The notes under the pieces: model-generated | Database searches by the model: none | What the model was told of the DNA's origin: nothing | The model's input: the letters and a program-made list of their open reading frames with translations, nothing else | Assembly: GCF_964204645.1 (NCBI RefSeq) | Contig: NC_134025.1 | Location: forward strand, 19,622,001 to 19,686,000 | Direction: 5' to 3' | DNA length: 64,000 nucleotides | Origin: Tubulanus polymorphus | Taxonomy: Eukaryota > Nemertea > Palaeonemertea > Tubulaniformes > Tubulanidae | In this document: positions 48,740 through 58,700 of the stretch, piece by piece | How the letters are laid out: every line of letters starts with the position of its first letter | How positions within the stretch are numbered: position 1 is the stretch's first letter | Translations under genes and position numbers: made by a program

Positions 48740-50290
48740 AAGGTTTACTGTTATAACGGTTATAATAAACATTGGCTGCTCCCCTTAAGTTCTTATAATC
48801 TGGTCCCACTGTAACCCCGGGACTGTAACAAATTTGCAGAAGGACTCCTGCTTGCCTCGGATCTTTTGGAACCGATATATTTTCTCTGGAGGCAAGCCAA
48901 TTTCGAGGCACTGGAACTGGTTCGTTTCCGTTGGATGCCGTAGTCGCGACCGCTGTAACAGATCAAACTGAATCTGTTGTTCTTCCTGTTCAAGATGGCG
49001 TCATAGTTGAAAATGGTATTCACAACGTGCTCAATATTGAGGACTATTCTTCGTAACCAGATTTGTTGCGAGTAACCGCTTCTGTTCGTCGTTTCACTGA
49101 TCTCCATGGTTAAAGCGTAAACCTGGATCACAGTTGTCGTTACTCCGTTGGTCGACGGAACAGTGGATAAAATCGTGTCAGTCATCCGTGTATAAAGATG
49201 AGCTGTATCGTCTCCGTAACAATAAACCAGCAAATCTTCGTATGAAACAGTTAACTATGTATCTCGATAATGAAGTGATTAGGTCGAAAGGTCGTCTACA
49301 CAACGCGCAGTTGGAAGACTGTACCAAGTTTCCACCGATATTACCACCCGATCATAAGTTCACCGAGTTTGTTAATGATGCACATCGCGATGTGCATCAT
49401 GAAGGTGTACCGGCTACAATGGCTAGAATCCGTCAGAGTTACTGGGTGCCACGTTTGCGTAGGTTTACTAGCAAGCTCTTATTCCGATGTTTTCGTTGTA
49501 AAGAACGTCACGGAAAGCCGTCAGTATCCAGCACCACCTCCCCTGCCGGCGGATAGAGTTAAAGACGCAGTGCCGTTTTCCGTTACCGGGATTGACTAAG
49601 CCGGGCCGTTCGACTAGCTGTCAATGAGCCTGCTGCCGAGGCTAAGTCGTATATAATCTTGTTTACGTGTGCTGTAATTCGATGTATTCATCTTGAGCTC
49701 GTCACTGATCTTTCATTACCAACTTTTATGTTGGCGTTTCGTAGGTTTTGTAGTCGCCATTCTTTTCCTGCTTGCTGCATTTCGGACAATGCATCAACGT
49801 TCAAAGCCGCTGAAAGACAGTTGCTGGAATTATTCTCGTCTCCTCAGCTGGAGAAACAGCTTGCGTTACCGAAATTGAGTGTACGCTGAAACCGAAATTG
49901 AGCGTCCGCTCACCGCTGTTTTTGATGGAATATCAAATCCGCAGCCTATTACCCCATCTCAGTTGTTTTTCTATTGACTATTCCCGGGACCCGATGGCGT
50001 AGTTCAAGTCGCCGGTATTAGAACAAGTCAGGGTTATACAAATCGCCCTATATCGCGGCTGTACCCGCTCGAGATATCGTGTGAAGAAAAGGAACGAGAT
50101 GTGATTTTCGATCGGGTTAACGATCAACCAGTGTCAGCAGCTGCAAGACCCAAACGTGCTGCTATACGGGCGAAGGAACGCATAAAAGAACAATCACTTG
50201 ACTTATATTTTGTATTACATGTTCAGTTGTATAAACACGTGGCTGGAGTGTGTCGGGAAAGTTTATGTTTAATTCAAGTTTGAATTTACC
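48740..50290 (+). pseudogene. BEL/Pao retrotransposon remnant (integrase region)
   Basis: In plus-strand frames broken by many stops and frameshifts one can read the segment before integrase (NIEDYSS..LLRVTASVRRF), the integrase zinc-binding domain at 49134-49556 (H.DVHHEG then CFRCKERHGKP), the catalytic core (VTGID..GPF, VIRCIHLELV at about 49690, ISDNASTF at about 49780) and the end of the polyprotein (GVVQVAGIRTSQG, RPISRLYPLE at about 50000-50080). This order is that of BEL/Pao pol. It is an old, dead copy; no gag or reverse transcriptase was recognised upstream. Confidence 0.8.
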
Positions 50291-50449
50291 GCCTGTTTTT
50301 ATAGTTCCCGACATACTTCTGTCACGCCTCCTGTGCGCACGCGCATTTTTGTTGTTGTGTTGGTCAAGACGGTGGTAGCCATTAACAGTTGATGATATAA
50401 ATTTCGTCGTTTGTTTTTACGGCAGCTGTCTTACCGGAGTTTCCCGTTT

Positions 50450-50714
50450 CTCTCTCACACCGTAAAACTGCTGGCGTTTTCAGACGTATTCAATCCGAGT
50501 ATAGACGGATTAACCATGTTCAGTCGTATTTCCCGTAATTATATTATTCCTGCTAGAAATGCATTTTCCTATTTTTGTACCATTTTCTCTCTCACACCGT
50601 AAAATTGCAGGCGTTTTCAGACGTATTCAATCGAGTATAGACGGATTTACCGTATTCAGTCGTATTTCCCGTAATTATACTATTCCTGCTAGAAATGCAT
50701 TTTCCTATTTTTGG
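50450..50714 (+). repeat. Tandem duplication, period 137 bp
   Basis: Two copies (50450-50577 and 50587-50714) starting CTCTCTCACACCGTAAAA and ending TTCCTATTTTTG, with few differences. They lie just after the BEL/Pao remnant and may be part of its 3' LTR. Confidence 0.8.
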
Positions 50715-51034
50715 AGTTACTTATCCTTCAAAATGCAGAAAATATCCGGGTGGAAGAGGGCTTGCAACTTTTATGAATTCCAGATATAGGAGGAAAATCC
50801 CGTTAAAAGACGGAATTATGTAATCCGAATACTTGGAAAAACACATCCAAATGCAGAAGTACAAAATCCTCGGAAATTCATTAATTCTGAAGCATTTCAG
50901 ATCGACGTTAACTTTACCGATCAGAATGAAATCCGATTCAGAATAACCATGATTCAAAATCCTCTGGTTGAAGCAGACAACGTCCATCCAACAATTTAAC
51001 TCATGCTGTGAATTAAATCCTTTAAAACCAACTA

Positions 51035-51110
51035 TATTTCTCCATTAAACAATTACATCTACAAATGTAAAGTATTTCTCCATTAAACAATTATATCTAC
51101 AAATGTAAAG
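51035..51110 (+). repeat. Tandem duplication, 38 bp
   Basis: Two adjacent units starting TATTTCTCCATTAAACAATT, differing at one base. Confidence 0.85.
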
Positions 51111-51846
51111 TAACAAAAATAACTTGCCAAAAACCAACTAAAGTGATTTTTAAATTTCTACAAAATTTTAAATTCAGGTATTAGAATAATTATTGGGCCA
51201 CCTTATTAAAATAGTTGCTAAATAACCATTTATCTCAACCAGATACACCATATGGACTTATCGTCAATCACCTAACTTCAGAACTGAAGTAAATCACAAA
51301 AAAATCAATTACTGCAATATTACATGAGAATATAAATCTTTGTAACTGCAAAATAAATGCATGTAATCCTTTTTGGAATCAAACTATTTCAGGACTCGAA
51401 CCAGGAGCCACACTACATGAACTACTACATCATGTAAATTTCAAAATAAAATTTAGAAAAAAGGAAACTTATAATTTACAAAATTTTACAATATGGTTAT
51501 CCATGAGGTAGATATACGTGCATAGCAATCCATTATGGAATTAACCAATATTCCACGACTCATGTCGATAATCACACAATTACACAAATTATGTGAATTT
51601 AAAAACAAGATTATATGAAATATAAAGGTAAATTCGTCTAACCAATATCCGAGGTAGGTAGGTGTCATCAATTATCCCACTTTAACACAAAAATACATAT
51701 CATGTGAATTTTTAAGAATTAATTTATCAATTAATCCTTGAAATTAATAATCTTAAAGATTACTTATTAATTGTTATCCATGAAGATAGGTAACGGTACA
51801 TAAAATCCCTTTCATGGATCCTAAAAGAACCTAATACATGTAGATC
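51111..51846. other. No gene recognised (3' side of minus-strand gene)
   Basis: AT-rich; presumably the 3' untranslated or downstream region of the minus-strand gene ending at 51847. No clear features. Confidence 0.35.
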
Positions 51847-52885
51847 CTAAATATGATTAGCTAAAGCTTTAGCCAGTCGCATGACCTTCCCAGGTGTTTT
51901 CGTCCTATCATCATGATACTTCACCATGAACCTGAAATAGAATTAACAGAAGTCAAATTAACAAATTGCTTGGTTAGAACAGCACAGCCACTATGAAAGA
52001 ATTATAATCCAGCTTATTCATGATCTTATTCTATACCTAATACATCCATAATACTGTATGTAATGACACAGCATACATACCTCTGAAAGAATTCAAATGA
52101 GTTGGTAAGCTTCGGGTCATACTTAATATCGAAATTCAAATACGTTATAAACATTGCTTTAACTGCATCTGTTAAATCCGTCACCTCCCTTATGACAGTT
52201 CCATCAACGGAAATTATGTATCTAGCATCATCTGAAAAAAATATTGATTCATTATCAAAGATATTCTAAAAAGTGACCACTAAGTCACTTTCTATAAAGA
52301 CCAGGGTGATTTTTACCTACATTCGTATCTCACAGTTGATTTACAATTTATACCAATGTAGGCCAAAATGTTTTAAAAGCGCGGTTACTTTATATGCAAC
52401 AGTTATCATAAAGTTGATTGAAACTGTCTACTTACTTCCTTCCCCAACACTAATCATAACCGGGGTTTTTGGTAGCACCAGAGAACCTAGCTCAGCCTGG
52501 AAATAGATTGTGAATTAAATTCATGGGATGAAAAATCAATTAACCAAAATTAGTATTGGTACTGTATAGTTTATGACAACTATTTCAATCATTCATTTTA
52601 TTTCAATAAACATGTAAAATGTTTTCTTACCTCAGATACTATTATACTTTCTGTAGGTTCTTTGAAGTAATCCCCCAACATTTTGAAAGAACTTTCTGTG
52701 CCCATTATCTCATATCTTCTGTCACTAACTGCTTCCAGATATTTTTTCAATTCATTACATCTACTGTTAATATTTTGCTCAAATGCATCTAACTTTATCC
52801 CGGTAAGGACTTCCGTAAACAAAGCATAGTAGTAATAGGGTAAATAGGCTTTCATACCAGAGGTCGAGCCCACTCTCCCTCTCAA
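51847..52885 (-). CDS. Minus-strand multi-exon gene, C-terminal part, family not named
   Basis: Four exons read on the minus strand: 52885-52631 (5' end uncertain), 52496-52436, 52231-52081 and 51931-51847 with stop TAG. Each junction has GT/AG borders (GAG/GTAAGA, GAA/GTAAGT, AGAG/GTATGT; acceptors CTATTTCCAG, TTTTTTTCAG, CTATTTCAG) and phases 0, 1 and 2 match on both sides, which argues strongly for a real gene. The joined product contains LPKTPVMISVGEG, ISVDGTVIREVTDLTDAVKA and YDPKLTNSFEFFQRF, and ends LAKALANHI. From memory, multi-copy metazoan proteins with N-terminal zinc fingers have a similar C-terminal region; I cannot confirm that. The 5' part is cut by the inverted repeat and AT-rich island next to it. 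Confidence 0.65.
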
Positions 52886-52918
52886 CCTCTGATATGAAAG
52901 CCTATTTACCCTATTACT
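52831..52918. repeat. 34-bp inverted repeat at island edge
   Basis: Arms 52831-52864 (AGTAATAGGGTAAATAGGCT...) and 52885-52918 are reverse complements at 33 of 34 positions, with a 20-base loop. The left arm is part of the minus-strand exon; the right arm touches the AT-rich island. Confidence 0.95.
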
Positions 52919-52975
52919 CCTAATAATTTCATAAAAATGAACATCATTTATATTAATATCATTGATTTCAAATAA
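52919..52975 (+). pseudogene. Virus-like gene, 3' tail only
   Basis: The frame is open from the island edge to TAA at 52973-52975, about 18 residues rich in Ile and Asn. The rest of the gene lies outside the captured fragment. No function can be assigned. Confidence 0.4.
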
Positions 52976-53078
52976 AAAAAATAGGTAAAATAAATGGACA
53001 GTTAAAAAAATATAAAAACTAACGAGTAATTAACGAGTTAAAGAAAATATAAATTTTGATAAAAAATATGTGTAATAA

Positions 53079-53420
53079 ATGGAGAGTAAACAAATACATA
53101 ATGAATTCTTAGCTAGAATTAAAGATACTACAAATGTCAAATCTGTAGATTATAAATTCAAAAAGTTAACAGAATAAACATTACACAAGAAATATTCAAT
53201 TACAAATATTGAAACAATTACTAATAGATATGGTAATAAATTAGTTATTCACTTAGAATATGAAGGATTAAAAGGAAATAAATATAAATTAAGAACATAT
53301 TTACCAGATAGATTTCATAGATTATCTAGCGAAGATTTAGAAGAATTATATTCTGGTGATTTCTATTTCATATATAAGGGTAAGAATGAAAAAGGATGTC
53401 ATGATATAGATTTTGAATAA
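53079..53420 (+). pseudogene. Virus-like gene, about 113 codons, one stop
   Basis: ATG at 53079 follows the AATAAATGG start context. The frame is broken once, by TAA at 53175-53177, and then stays open to TAA 53418-53420. The part after the break contains a beta-rich stretch (TNRYGNKLVIHLE), then LRTYLPDRF and an acidic helix. Similar small proteins occur, from memory, in virus-like elements of invertebrates; function unknown. The next gene starts 16 bases further on. Confidence 0.55.
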
Positions 53421-53436
53421 AAAATATGTAAAATAA

Positions 53437-54167
53437 ATGCAAGATAAATTAAAAGAATATAGAATATTTGTTGATTCTCGAAAACTTACAAATTTTAAAT
53501 CTCATAATTTACTAGTACAATTAGATAGAGAATTTAAAAATTGTGTAGATTTAAAATTAGTAAATATAAGTTTATGTAATTCTTTTTATAATGTATCGGA
53601 TAAAACTATTGAACATAGAGTCTTTTTAATTCACGATAGAAATAAGAATAGATGGTTTCATCTTTATCTAAAACCAGGATTATATAATTTAGATACATTG
53701 ATGCAAGAAATTAATAAAAGAGCACGCTCAAAAAATCTGCTGGATTTGGATTAAGACTTATTAAAAGTGATAGCTGTGATAAAATAAGAATAAAATTAGG
53801 CAATGAAGATCAACATCAATTTCTAGTTAAAAAACATTTAGCTAAACTGTTAGCAATTAACCCAGATAAAGTTTATTCAAATATTGATGCTACACCAAAC
53901 TTAATACCTTACACACATTTCTATATTTATTGTAATTTAATTGATCCTACAAAAACATTCGAAGCAACTAAAGATACAATTTGTAATTCTTGTTTATTGA
54001 ATATTCTACCATTAAAAAATGTTAAACAATTTGGAATGCAAATAAATTATAATTTAACTGAATGTGATTTTAAACCTTGTATTCCACATTTTAATAATTC
54101 TAAATTAGAAGTAAGAAATCATAATGGTTACTTAATTGATTTAAATAATTTTCCTGTAATTTATTAA
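53437..54167 (+). pseudogene. Virus-like structural-type gene, frameshifted
   Basis: Starts at ATG 53437 in the TAAATG context and reads 105 codons to 53754. Similar open sequence goes on in another frame from about 53740 to TAA 54165-54167, so a single frameshift near 53735 splits a gene of roughly 240 codons. The predicted protein is beta-strand rich, with a 'LKPGLYNLDTLMQEI' segment about 80 residues in and a late YIYCNLID segment, a pattern I associate with minor capsid or penton-like jelly-roll proteins of virus-like elements in animal genomes. That is a memory-based impression. The restored protein is not given. Confidence 0.5.
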
Positions 54168-54209
54168 TTAGTTATAAGATGTAAAGAATATTTTTTTCAC
54201 TATATAAAT

Positions 54210-54563
54210 ATGAATATAACAGTAGGACCGAGTATGTTTTGTATTTGATTTTAAACGTGAGAAAGAAATGAAATATGATATTAATGATGTAATAACACAT
54301 ATTAAAATATAACATTTTCTAATAAAACAACATTTGATTATCAAACAACAATAAATAAAGAAACTTATAATGTAGAAAAGATTACTGATTTAATTAGAAA
54401 TTCTTTAAGATTTTGTGAATTAGATGAAGATTTTATCATCGATGATATGAAAAAGATAATAACTGAAGTATATGAAAATGAAACTAATAATGATAGAAAT
54501 GTTAAAATAATTATAAATAAGATAACTAAATATTTTGAGGATAGTAATTTTTTGGAAAAATAA
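54210..54563 (+). pseudogene. Virus-like gene with at least two frameshifts
   Basis: ATG at 54210 follows TATATAAAT. The frame is lost at about 54240, continues in a second frame to about 54305, and returns to the first frame until TAA 54561-54563, whose last bases abut the next start codon (TAAATG). The last part is helical and acidic (LIRNSLRFCELDEDF). Function unknown. Confidence 0.4.
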
Positions 54564-54791
54564 ATGAGTGATAATAAGTGGATAATAACTGGTTTATATA
54601 ATGGAGCATTACTATCAGTGGGAACAGTTGGTTATAGAATGTTATTGAAGAAAGTTTTTAAAATGGGAAATATCAATGTTGATAGATTTGACATCAATGA
54701 TATTTTAAAATTAACGTTAGCAGTTACTTTATCTAATTTAACCATTGATTATTTAGAAAAACAAAAATTTATACCTTCTATAAATGCATAA
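54564..54791 (+). CDS. Virus-like small membrane protein, intact, 75 aa
   Basis: The only complete frame in the island. ATG 54564 overlaps the preceding stop context (TAAATG), with ATTTTTTGG upstream. It has two hydrophobic stretches, around ITGLYNGALLSVGTVGY and ILKLTLAVTLSNLTI, separated by a basic/acidic loop, so a small two-span membrane protein is likely. It lies between other virus-like genes and is probably one of them. Function unknown; conservation of the frame may be chance given its short length. Confidence 0.5.
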   Translation: MSDNKWIITGLYNGALLSVGTVGYRMLLKKVFKMGNINVDRFDINDILKLTLAVTLSNLTIDYLEKQKFIPSINA

Positions 54792-54807
54792 TTTTTTTAG
54801 AAAATAA

Positions 54808-55230
54808 ATGGCATCTGCAATTATAACTATTATAGGATCGGCAATTGTTAACGCTTTAGCTTTTACAGGTGGTGGTTATTTATTTAAGCATATTGATAAA
54901 AATGGTTCATTATCAGAACAAAAAAGACATAACTTAGCGTTAGAAAAATATAATAAAGCAGCAGAAAAATATAGAGAAAAGAGACAAAATTATATGGATT
55001 ATATTAACAAAGAATTATGTAATCAGAACATTTCACATAGAGATTTTCAATCAGTTGATGATGCTATGAGTTTATATAACGCAGTAACAAATAAAGAAAA
55101 ATTACATCTATATAAACCTACAATATCATATTATTATACCCCAAGTAAAGAACAGAAGAAATATGAAATAATTTGAATTTTAGATGGAACAGTTATTGTT
55201 ATATTTGTAGCATATAAATTTACAAATTAG
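54808..55230 (+). pseudogene. Virus-like gene, membrane start and coiled middle, one stop
   Basis: ATG 54808 follows ATTTTTTTAGAAAATAA. The product starts with a hydrophobic Gly/Ala segment (IITIIGSAIVNALAFTGGG), followed by a charged helical part and an aromatic segment (ISYYYTPSKEQKKYE). The frame ends at TGA 55174-55176, but beyond it the same frame goes on for 17 codons with a hydrophobic segment (TVIVIFVAY) to TAG 55228-55230. The TGA therefore looks like a mutation removing a C-terminal membrane span. A reassigned TGA is unlikely, as a neighbouring gene uses TGA as its natural end. Confidence 0.55.
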
Positions 55231-55248
55231 TAATTTTTTGCTAAGTAA

Positions 55249-55483
55249 ATGGATGATAAAGTTGATAATATTGATATTGTTCCTCATGATATCAATAAAA
55301 CTAAATTAAAATTATATTTGGAAAAGTTCAAAATTAAATATAAAAAGTAATAAAGAAAAAATTAAATCAAATATAAAAGAAATTATTAAATTAAAAAATA
55401 CATTAGATTATATTATTAGTTTAAATGGCAATATAACAATTGAAGAGCAGGATAAATTATTAAAAGCATTAACTAATTATTGA
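55249..55483 (+). pseudogene. Virus-like small helical gene, frameshifted
   Basis: ATG 55249 in TAAATG context after ATTTTTTGC. The first frame stops at TAA after 33 codons, and a second frame overlapping it continues to TGA 55481-55483. Highly charged, Lys- and Ile-rich, likely helical. Function unknown. Confidence 0.4.
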
Positions 55484-55499
55484 TTTTTTTATAATATAA

Positions 55500-55625
55500 A
55501 TGGTAGATGGTTTTCCAAAAGCTTTCCAATATAATAAATCAATTAAACATAATATTCCAGCAATAAATTTTAATAAAAATATTACATATAGAAATGAAGT
55601 TTTAAATTCATTAATTCATTCCATG
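55500..55625 (+). pseudogene. Virus-like gene, 5' part only
   Basis: ATG 55500 after ATTTTTTTATAATATAA. About 42 codons (MVDGFPKAFQYN...) of AT-rich sequence run to about 55625, where composition and coding character change abruptly to host-like sequence; the frame then runs on by chance to 55742. This is the start of a gene truncated by the island's right edge. Confidence 0.45.
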
Positions 55626-55629
55626 TCTT

Positions 55630-56150
55630 CAGAAATAGAGATGACCCCATCATTTATACTCGGAACTGTTTCATTTTCATTTGAACTTTCAGGCCTTGAA
55701 TATTCCCCAATGTTCTTGCACAATTCCAAGCAATATATCTGATGTGGACCATAGATGGGTGTGTTTTCTTGTCAAATGCGAGCTAAACGAAGATTTTACT
55801 TTATAGTGACGGCTCCAGTCAGCAAATGGACATATAATTTCGTGTCCACTTCTCAAATGATCATCCTTAAATGGCTGATGAAACCAGCAATGCTTGTGAA
55901 ACTTCTATGACAGTGGTTAACTGTGCAGGAAACGTGCATCTCAAGATGAGGAATTGTTGAAGCGCGAACAGCAGCATATTGCTGCCTGTGAATTCGATAA
56001 ATATGTACTCTTAAGGCTCCATAAGAAGTACATTTATGTTGACAATCCCTTAAGGGCCATGGAAACAGCAAATTTTGAACATTTCGGTGAAGTTTATAGT
56101 GATGGCAGTATGCAAGTAAGGAATTGGACTTCATCCGCCAAAAACTGAAA
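55630..56150 (-). pseudogene. C2H2 zinc-finger gene remnant
   Basis: On the minus strand, 56134 to 55853 reads a frame with two or three C2H2-like units (a Cys pair, then 'SYGALRVHIYRIH'; Cys..Cys then 'FTSIAGFISHL'), and a third (ICPFAD...SSFSSHLTRKH) continues in another frame to about 55790. Some expected Cys positions are Trp. Acidic sequence (ISISEDME) follows to about 55630. Frameshifts mark it as a pseudogene or sequence-damaged gene. Its strand and place suggest that it may once have joined the minus-strand exons at 51847-52885, with the AT-rich island in between. Confidence 0.5.
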
Positions 56151-57187
56151 ACTTACATGTCCTAAAATGAGATCAGGCATGAAAGGCATTAGGCCCTACA
56201 TAGCACAGGCTGTCTGTTTCATTGGTCGCAAACTATATAGGCTACTTAATTGTAAAAGTGTCACGTACGCTGCTGTAGGCAACGGAACAGTATCAACACT
56301 GGACTGCTGCTCGTCCACCTCGAGTAAATTAAAATACGACATGATTCTGATGATGTGAATGTCTTGTAAATAGCGGACCAAATGCGCAACTTCTGTGTAA
56401 AATCGTCGGGTGCGGTAAAATCCGTATTTATATTTCGTGCCGGACGGGAAAATACGTAGATGTATTCGGCCTTTTATTGCGGACCGCTGGTTAAAATTGG
56501 GGAAAGAACATCGTTAAGCGCAATTCTCCAGAACAAACATATCATAATACGCGGATAGCCGTTTTTAGATAGAAATTTATGTTTTCGTGAAAAAAAACGT
56601 GAAAGATTGGTTGTTTCCAGCAGAAGGCGGATGATTCCAGAATTTTAGGTCGTTTGTCATATAAATGAAGAAGATTCCATAATTAAAACGTATTTTCATG
56701 ATTTTTTACGTAAAAAGTGGTGAAACTAATACGGGTTGTCCGGAAGATTTTTTACAGAGTGGGTCATCATCACATGAATTGGAAGTAGGAATTCTAAATA
56801 TTAATGATATCTATAAACGTCCAGGGCATGCGGTTACTTGAGGCAGTCAGACTCTATCCTCTTTCTGTATTCACTTTCACCTAAAGAAATTCAATATCGA
56901 GTTTCAAAGAATTCAGATATACATATAATATCATAACATAACATCTATTACATATATTTCACAGGCCACTTAAACGTGGTTAAAGATAGACATACAGACG
57001 CATTAAATTCTTTTAAAGAGGACACATAATATGTACTAATATAATATGGATGGATTGATAATACATGTAACAAACAAATTAAATGTTGGTGCACAGTAGA
57101 CTCGAAATTCCGGAGTAACTGTGAATAAGATTTTCCATTTCTTGATACACAATTCAATATTTCTCGATAATTTTGGTATGTATCATC
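56151..57187. other. No gene recognised
   Basis: No protein, RNA or element identified. Confidence 0.4.
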
Positions 57188-57602
57188 ATGGGCGGCACCA
57201 GAGGGGGGTCGAAGGGTGCGGACGAGCCCCTTTTTAAAAATTCCCAAACGATCGTCGCATAGGGAATTGACCTCGATAATGTTCCCAAGAGAGATGAAAG
57301 ATGCAAATCTCTTATTTGAGAACTAACATACTGTTTGTTAATCTTTGAAACTGGATTGTCGTGAAGTCTGTTTTGTAAAATCGAAACATGGTCCTGTTGT
57401 TCTCAACGTATTCGTTGGTAATAGGCCTAGTGGATTGCGTCAGAATGCATCTCCAAGACATAATTTTGCAGAAATTTCCGCTCCATGGAGTAGCAATTTT
57501 TATGCGTTCTGCACCCGAGCGGGCTCCACCCTTCAGCGACTTTTAGTTTTTAAATATTACGTACTCGACCCCCTCTCCTAGAAAATTCCTGGTGTTGCCC
57601 AT
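57188..57602. mobile_element. Inverted-repeat element (ATGGGCGGCACCAG ends)
   Basis: ATGGGCGGCACCAG (57188-57201) and CTGGTGTTGCCCAT (57589-57602) are inverted at 12 of 14 positions. A second inner pair, GAGGGGGGTCGA and CGACCCCCTC, lies just inside. No coding capacity. Confidence 0.5.
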
Positions 57603-58373
57603 GATCATTCATTACATTGTACTGCAGACCCCGCCTTACTCCGTAGCATTTAGACTAAATTTTTCACTGTGTTGTGATGACTGGATATCAAGTTAAGAAT
57701 CAGGGAAGTTCCCTAACTAAATTTCATTTAGAATTCACCGACTTCAGCATTTTACCAAGTTGATCAGTGCTGAGTAAGGAGGAGTCTATAACCACGTCTA
57801 CATTAGCTCATTCGAAAACCTGCGTTTGCAGTGAGTGGCATCTACACTCAACGCAGTTTCGGTAGTAAGAATCCACATCTGTAGTTCAAGTTCAAGGTCA
57901 ATTGTAGCGCTTGAACGCTGCATTGAACAGGTTTACTGTCTACAATAGCAAAAATGCAGCTTTTTACGGCAACATGGAGTGTACCCTTCCTTCTATTTCA
58001 AAAAGGGTTTCTTAAGCCCCCGTTTTTTGTAGAAAAATCTGCATTGAACCAATATTTTCACCGTAGTTGAGACGCATAACATGGGTATAAGAAGCAAGTG
58101 TAGACGTGGCTTATCTAACTTCTATGATACAGAATCATATTGGTTCTTTACAAGTTAAAGGTAAGTGGCTGAGTCTCAGTTCTGGTAATAGAACATTTTT
58201 GCAAAATCTATTTCAACATTTACCACAACAATTCGTTTTACAGTAGAATAGAATGGAATGTAAGTAACAGGAGGTAGCATTTATTTTGGAAACTGTGTAA
58301 ACTGGAGACTATGTACAGTCCTGTAGTACATGTATAGCCTAGTATTCCAGTATTTACCCTAGGGCGGCCAAAC
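57603..58373. other. No gene recognised
   Basis: Probably the 3' flank of the minus-strand RING exon. Nothing else is recognisable. Confidence 0.35.
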
Positions 58374-58555
58374 CTATGAATGATAAACTTTGATGATTTC
58401 AATTATCTCTTTCCGGCAAATAGGACAGCAATCTCTTCTATTCAATAAAAGTTTTCCACAGTTGTTGCATGTAACCATGTGATGACAAGGACATAACAAA
58501 GTGTCGCGCTTATGATCCATACAAATTGCACAATCACGATCGTTGTCATAAAAAG
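58374..58555 (-). CDS. Terminal exon with C-terminal RING finger
   Basis: On the minus strand an acceptor (TTTACTTTTTTAG) at 58557-58556 opens an exon that ends at TAG 58376-58374. It encodes a C3HC4 RING finger: CAIC, then CHH, CNNC and CPIC, with the protein ending IIKVYHS a few residues later. A RING at the extreme C-terminus followed by a short hydrophobic strand is typical of RING E3 ubiquitin ligases of the MUL1/RNF26/CGRRF1 and IAP type. The upstream exons, expected at higher coordinates, were not recognised, so the rest of the protein is unknown; an isolated retained exon is also possible. Confidence 0.7.
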
Positions 58556-58583
58556 CTAAAAAAGTAAACAAGGAGGTTAAAGG

Positions 58584-58700
58584 ACACCATGCCCATTAAG
58601 AGGATAATTACAATATTCAACACTTCCTGGTGAAAATATATAGAAACCAATGACCTTGAAACCCGCCATAAGGCCACACCAAAAAACCCATTTCTCGGGT
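58584..58700 (-). mobile_element. pearl-like right-end fragment
   Basis: GACACCATGCCCATTAAGAG and CCAATGACCTTGAAAC match, with gaps, the minus-strand reading of pearl right ends and core. Heavily decayed. Confidence 0.4.

Larger units (their letters stand above)
52919..55625 (+). mobile_element. AT-rich virus-like island
   Basis: Base composition changes sharply at both edges to very AT-rich sequence packed with at least eight short plus-strand frames separated by only 15-30 bases, most of them starting at TAAATG. A gene tail is cut off at the left edge and a gene start at the right edge, so it is an internal fragment of something larger. Several products resemble, from memory, small conserved proteins of Maverick/Polinton-like or related viral elements found in cnidarian and other invertebrate genomes. 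Nearly every gene carries a stop or frameshift, so it is an old fossil insert. No polymerase, integrase, ATPase or clear major capsid gene is visible. Confidence 0.65.

Noticed and set aside
48793-49233. Minus-strand 146-codon frame
   Set aside because: Lies opposite readable BEL/Pao sequence on the plus strand.
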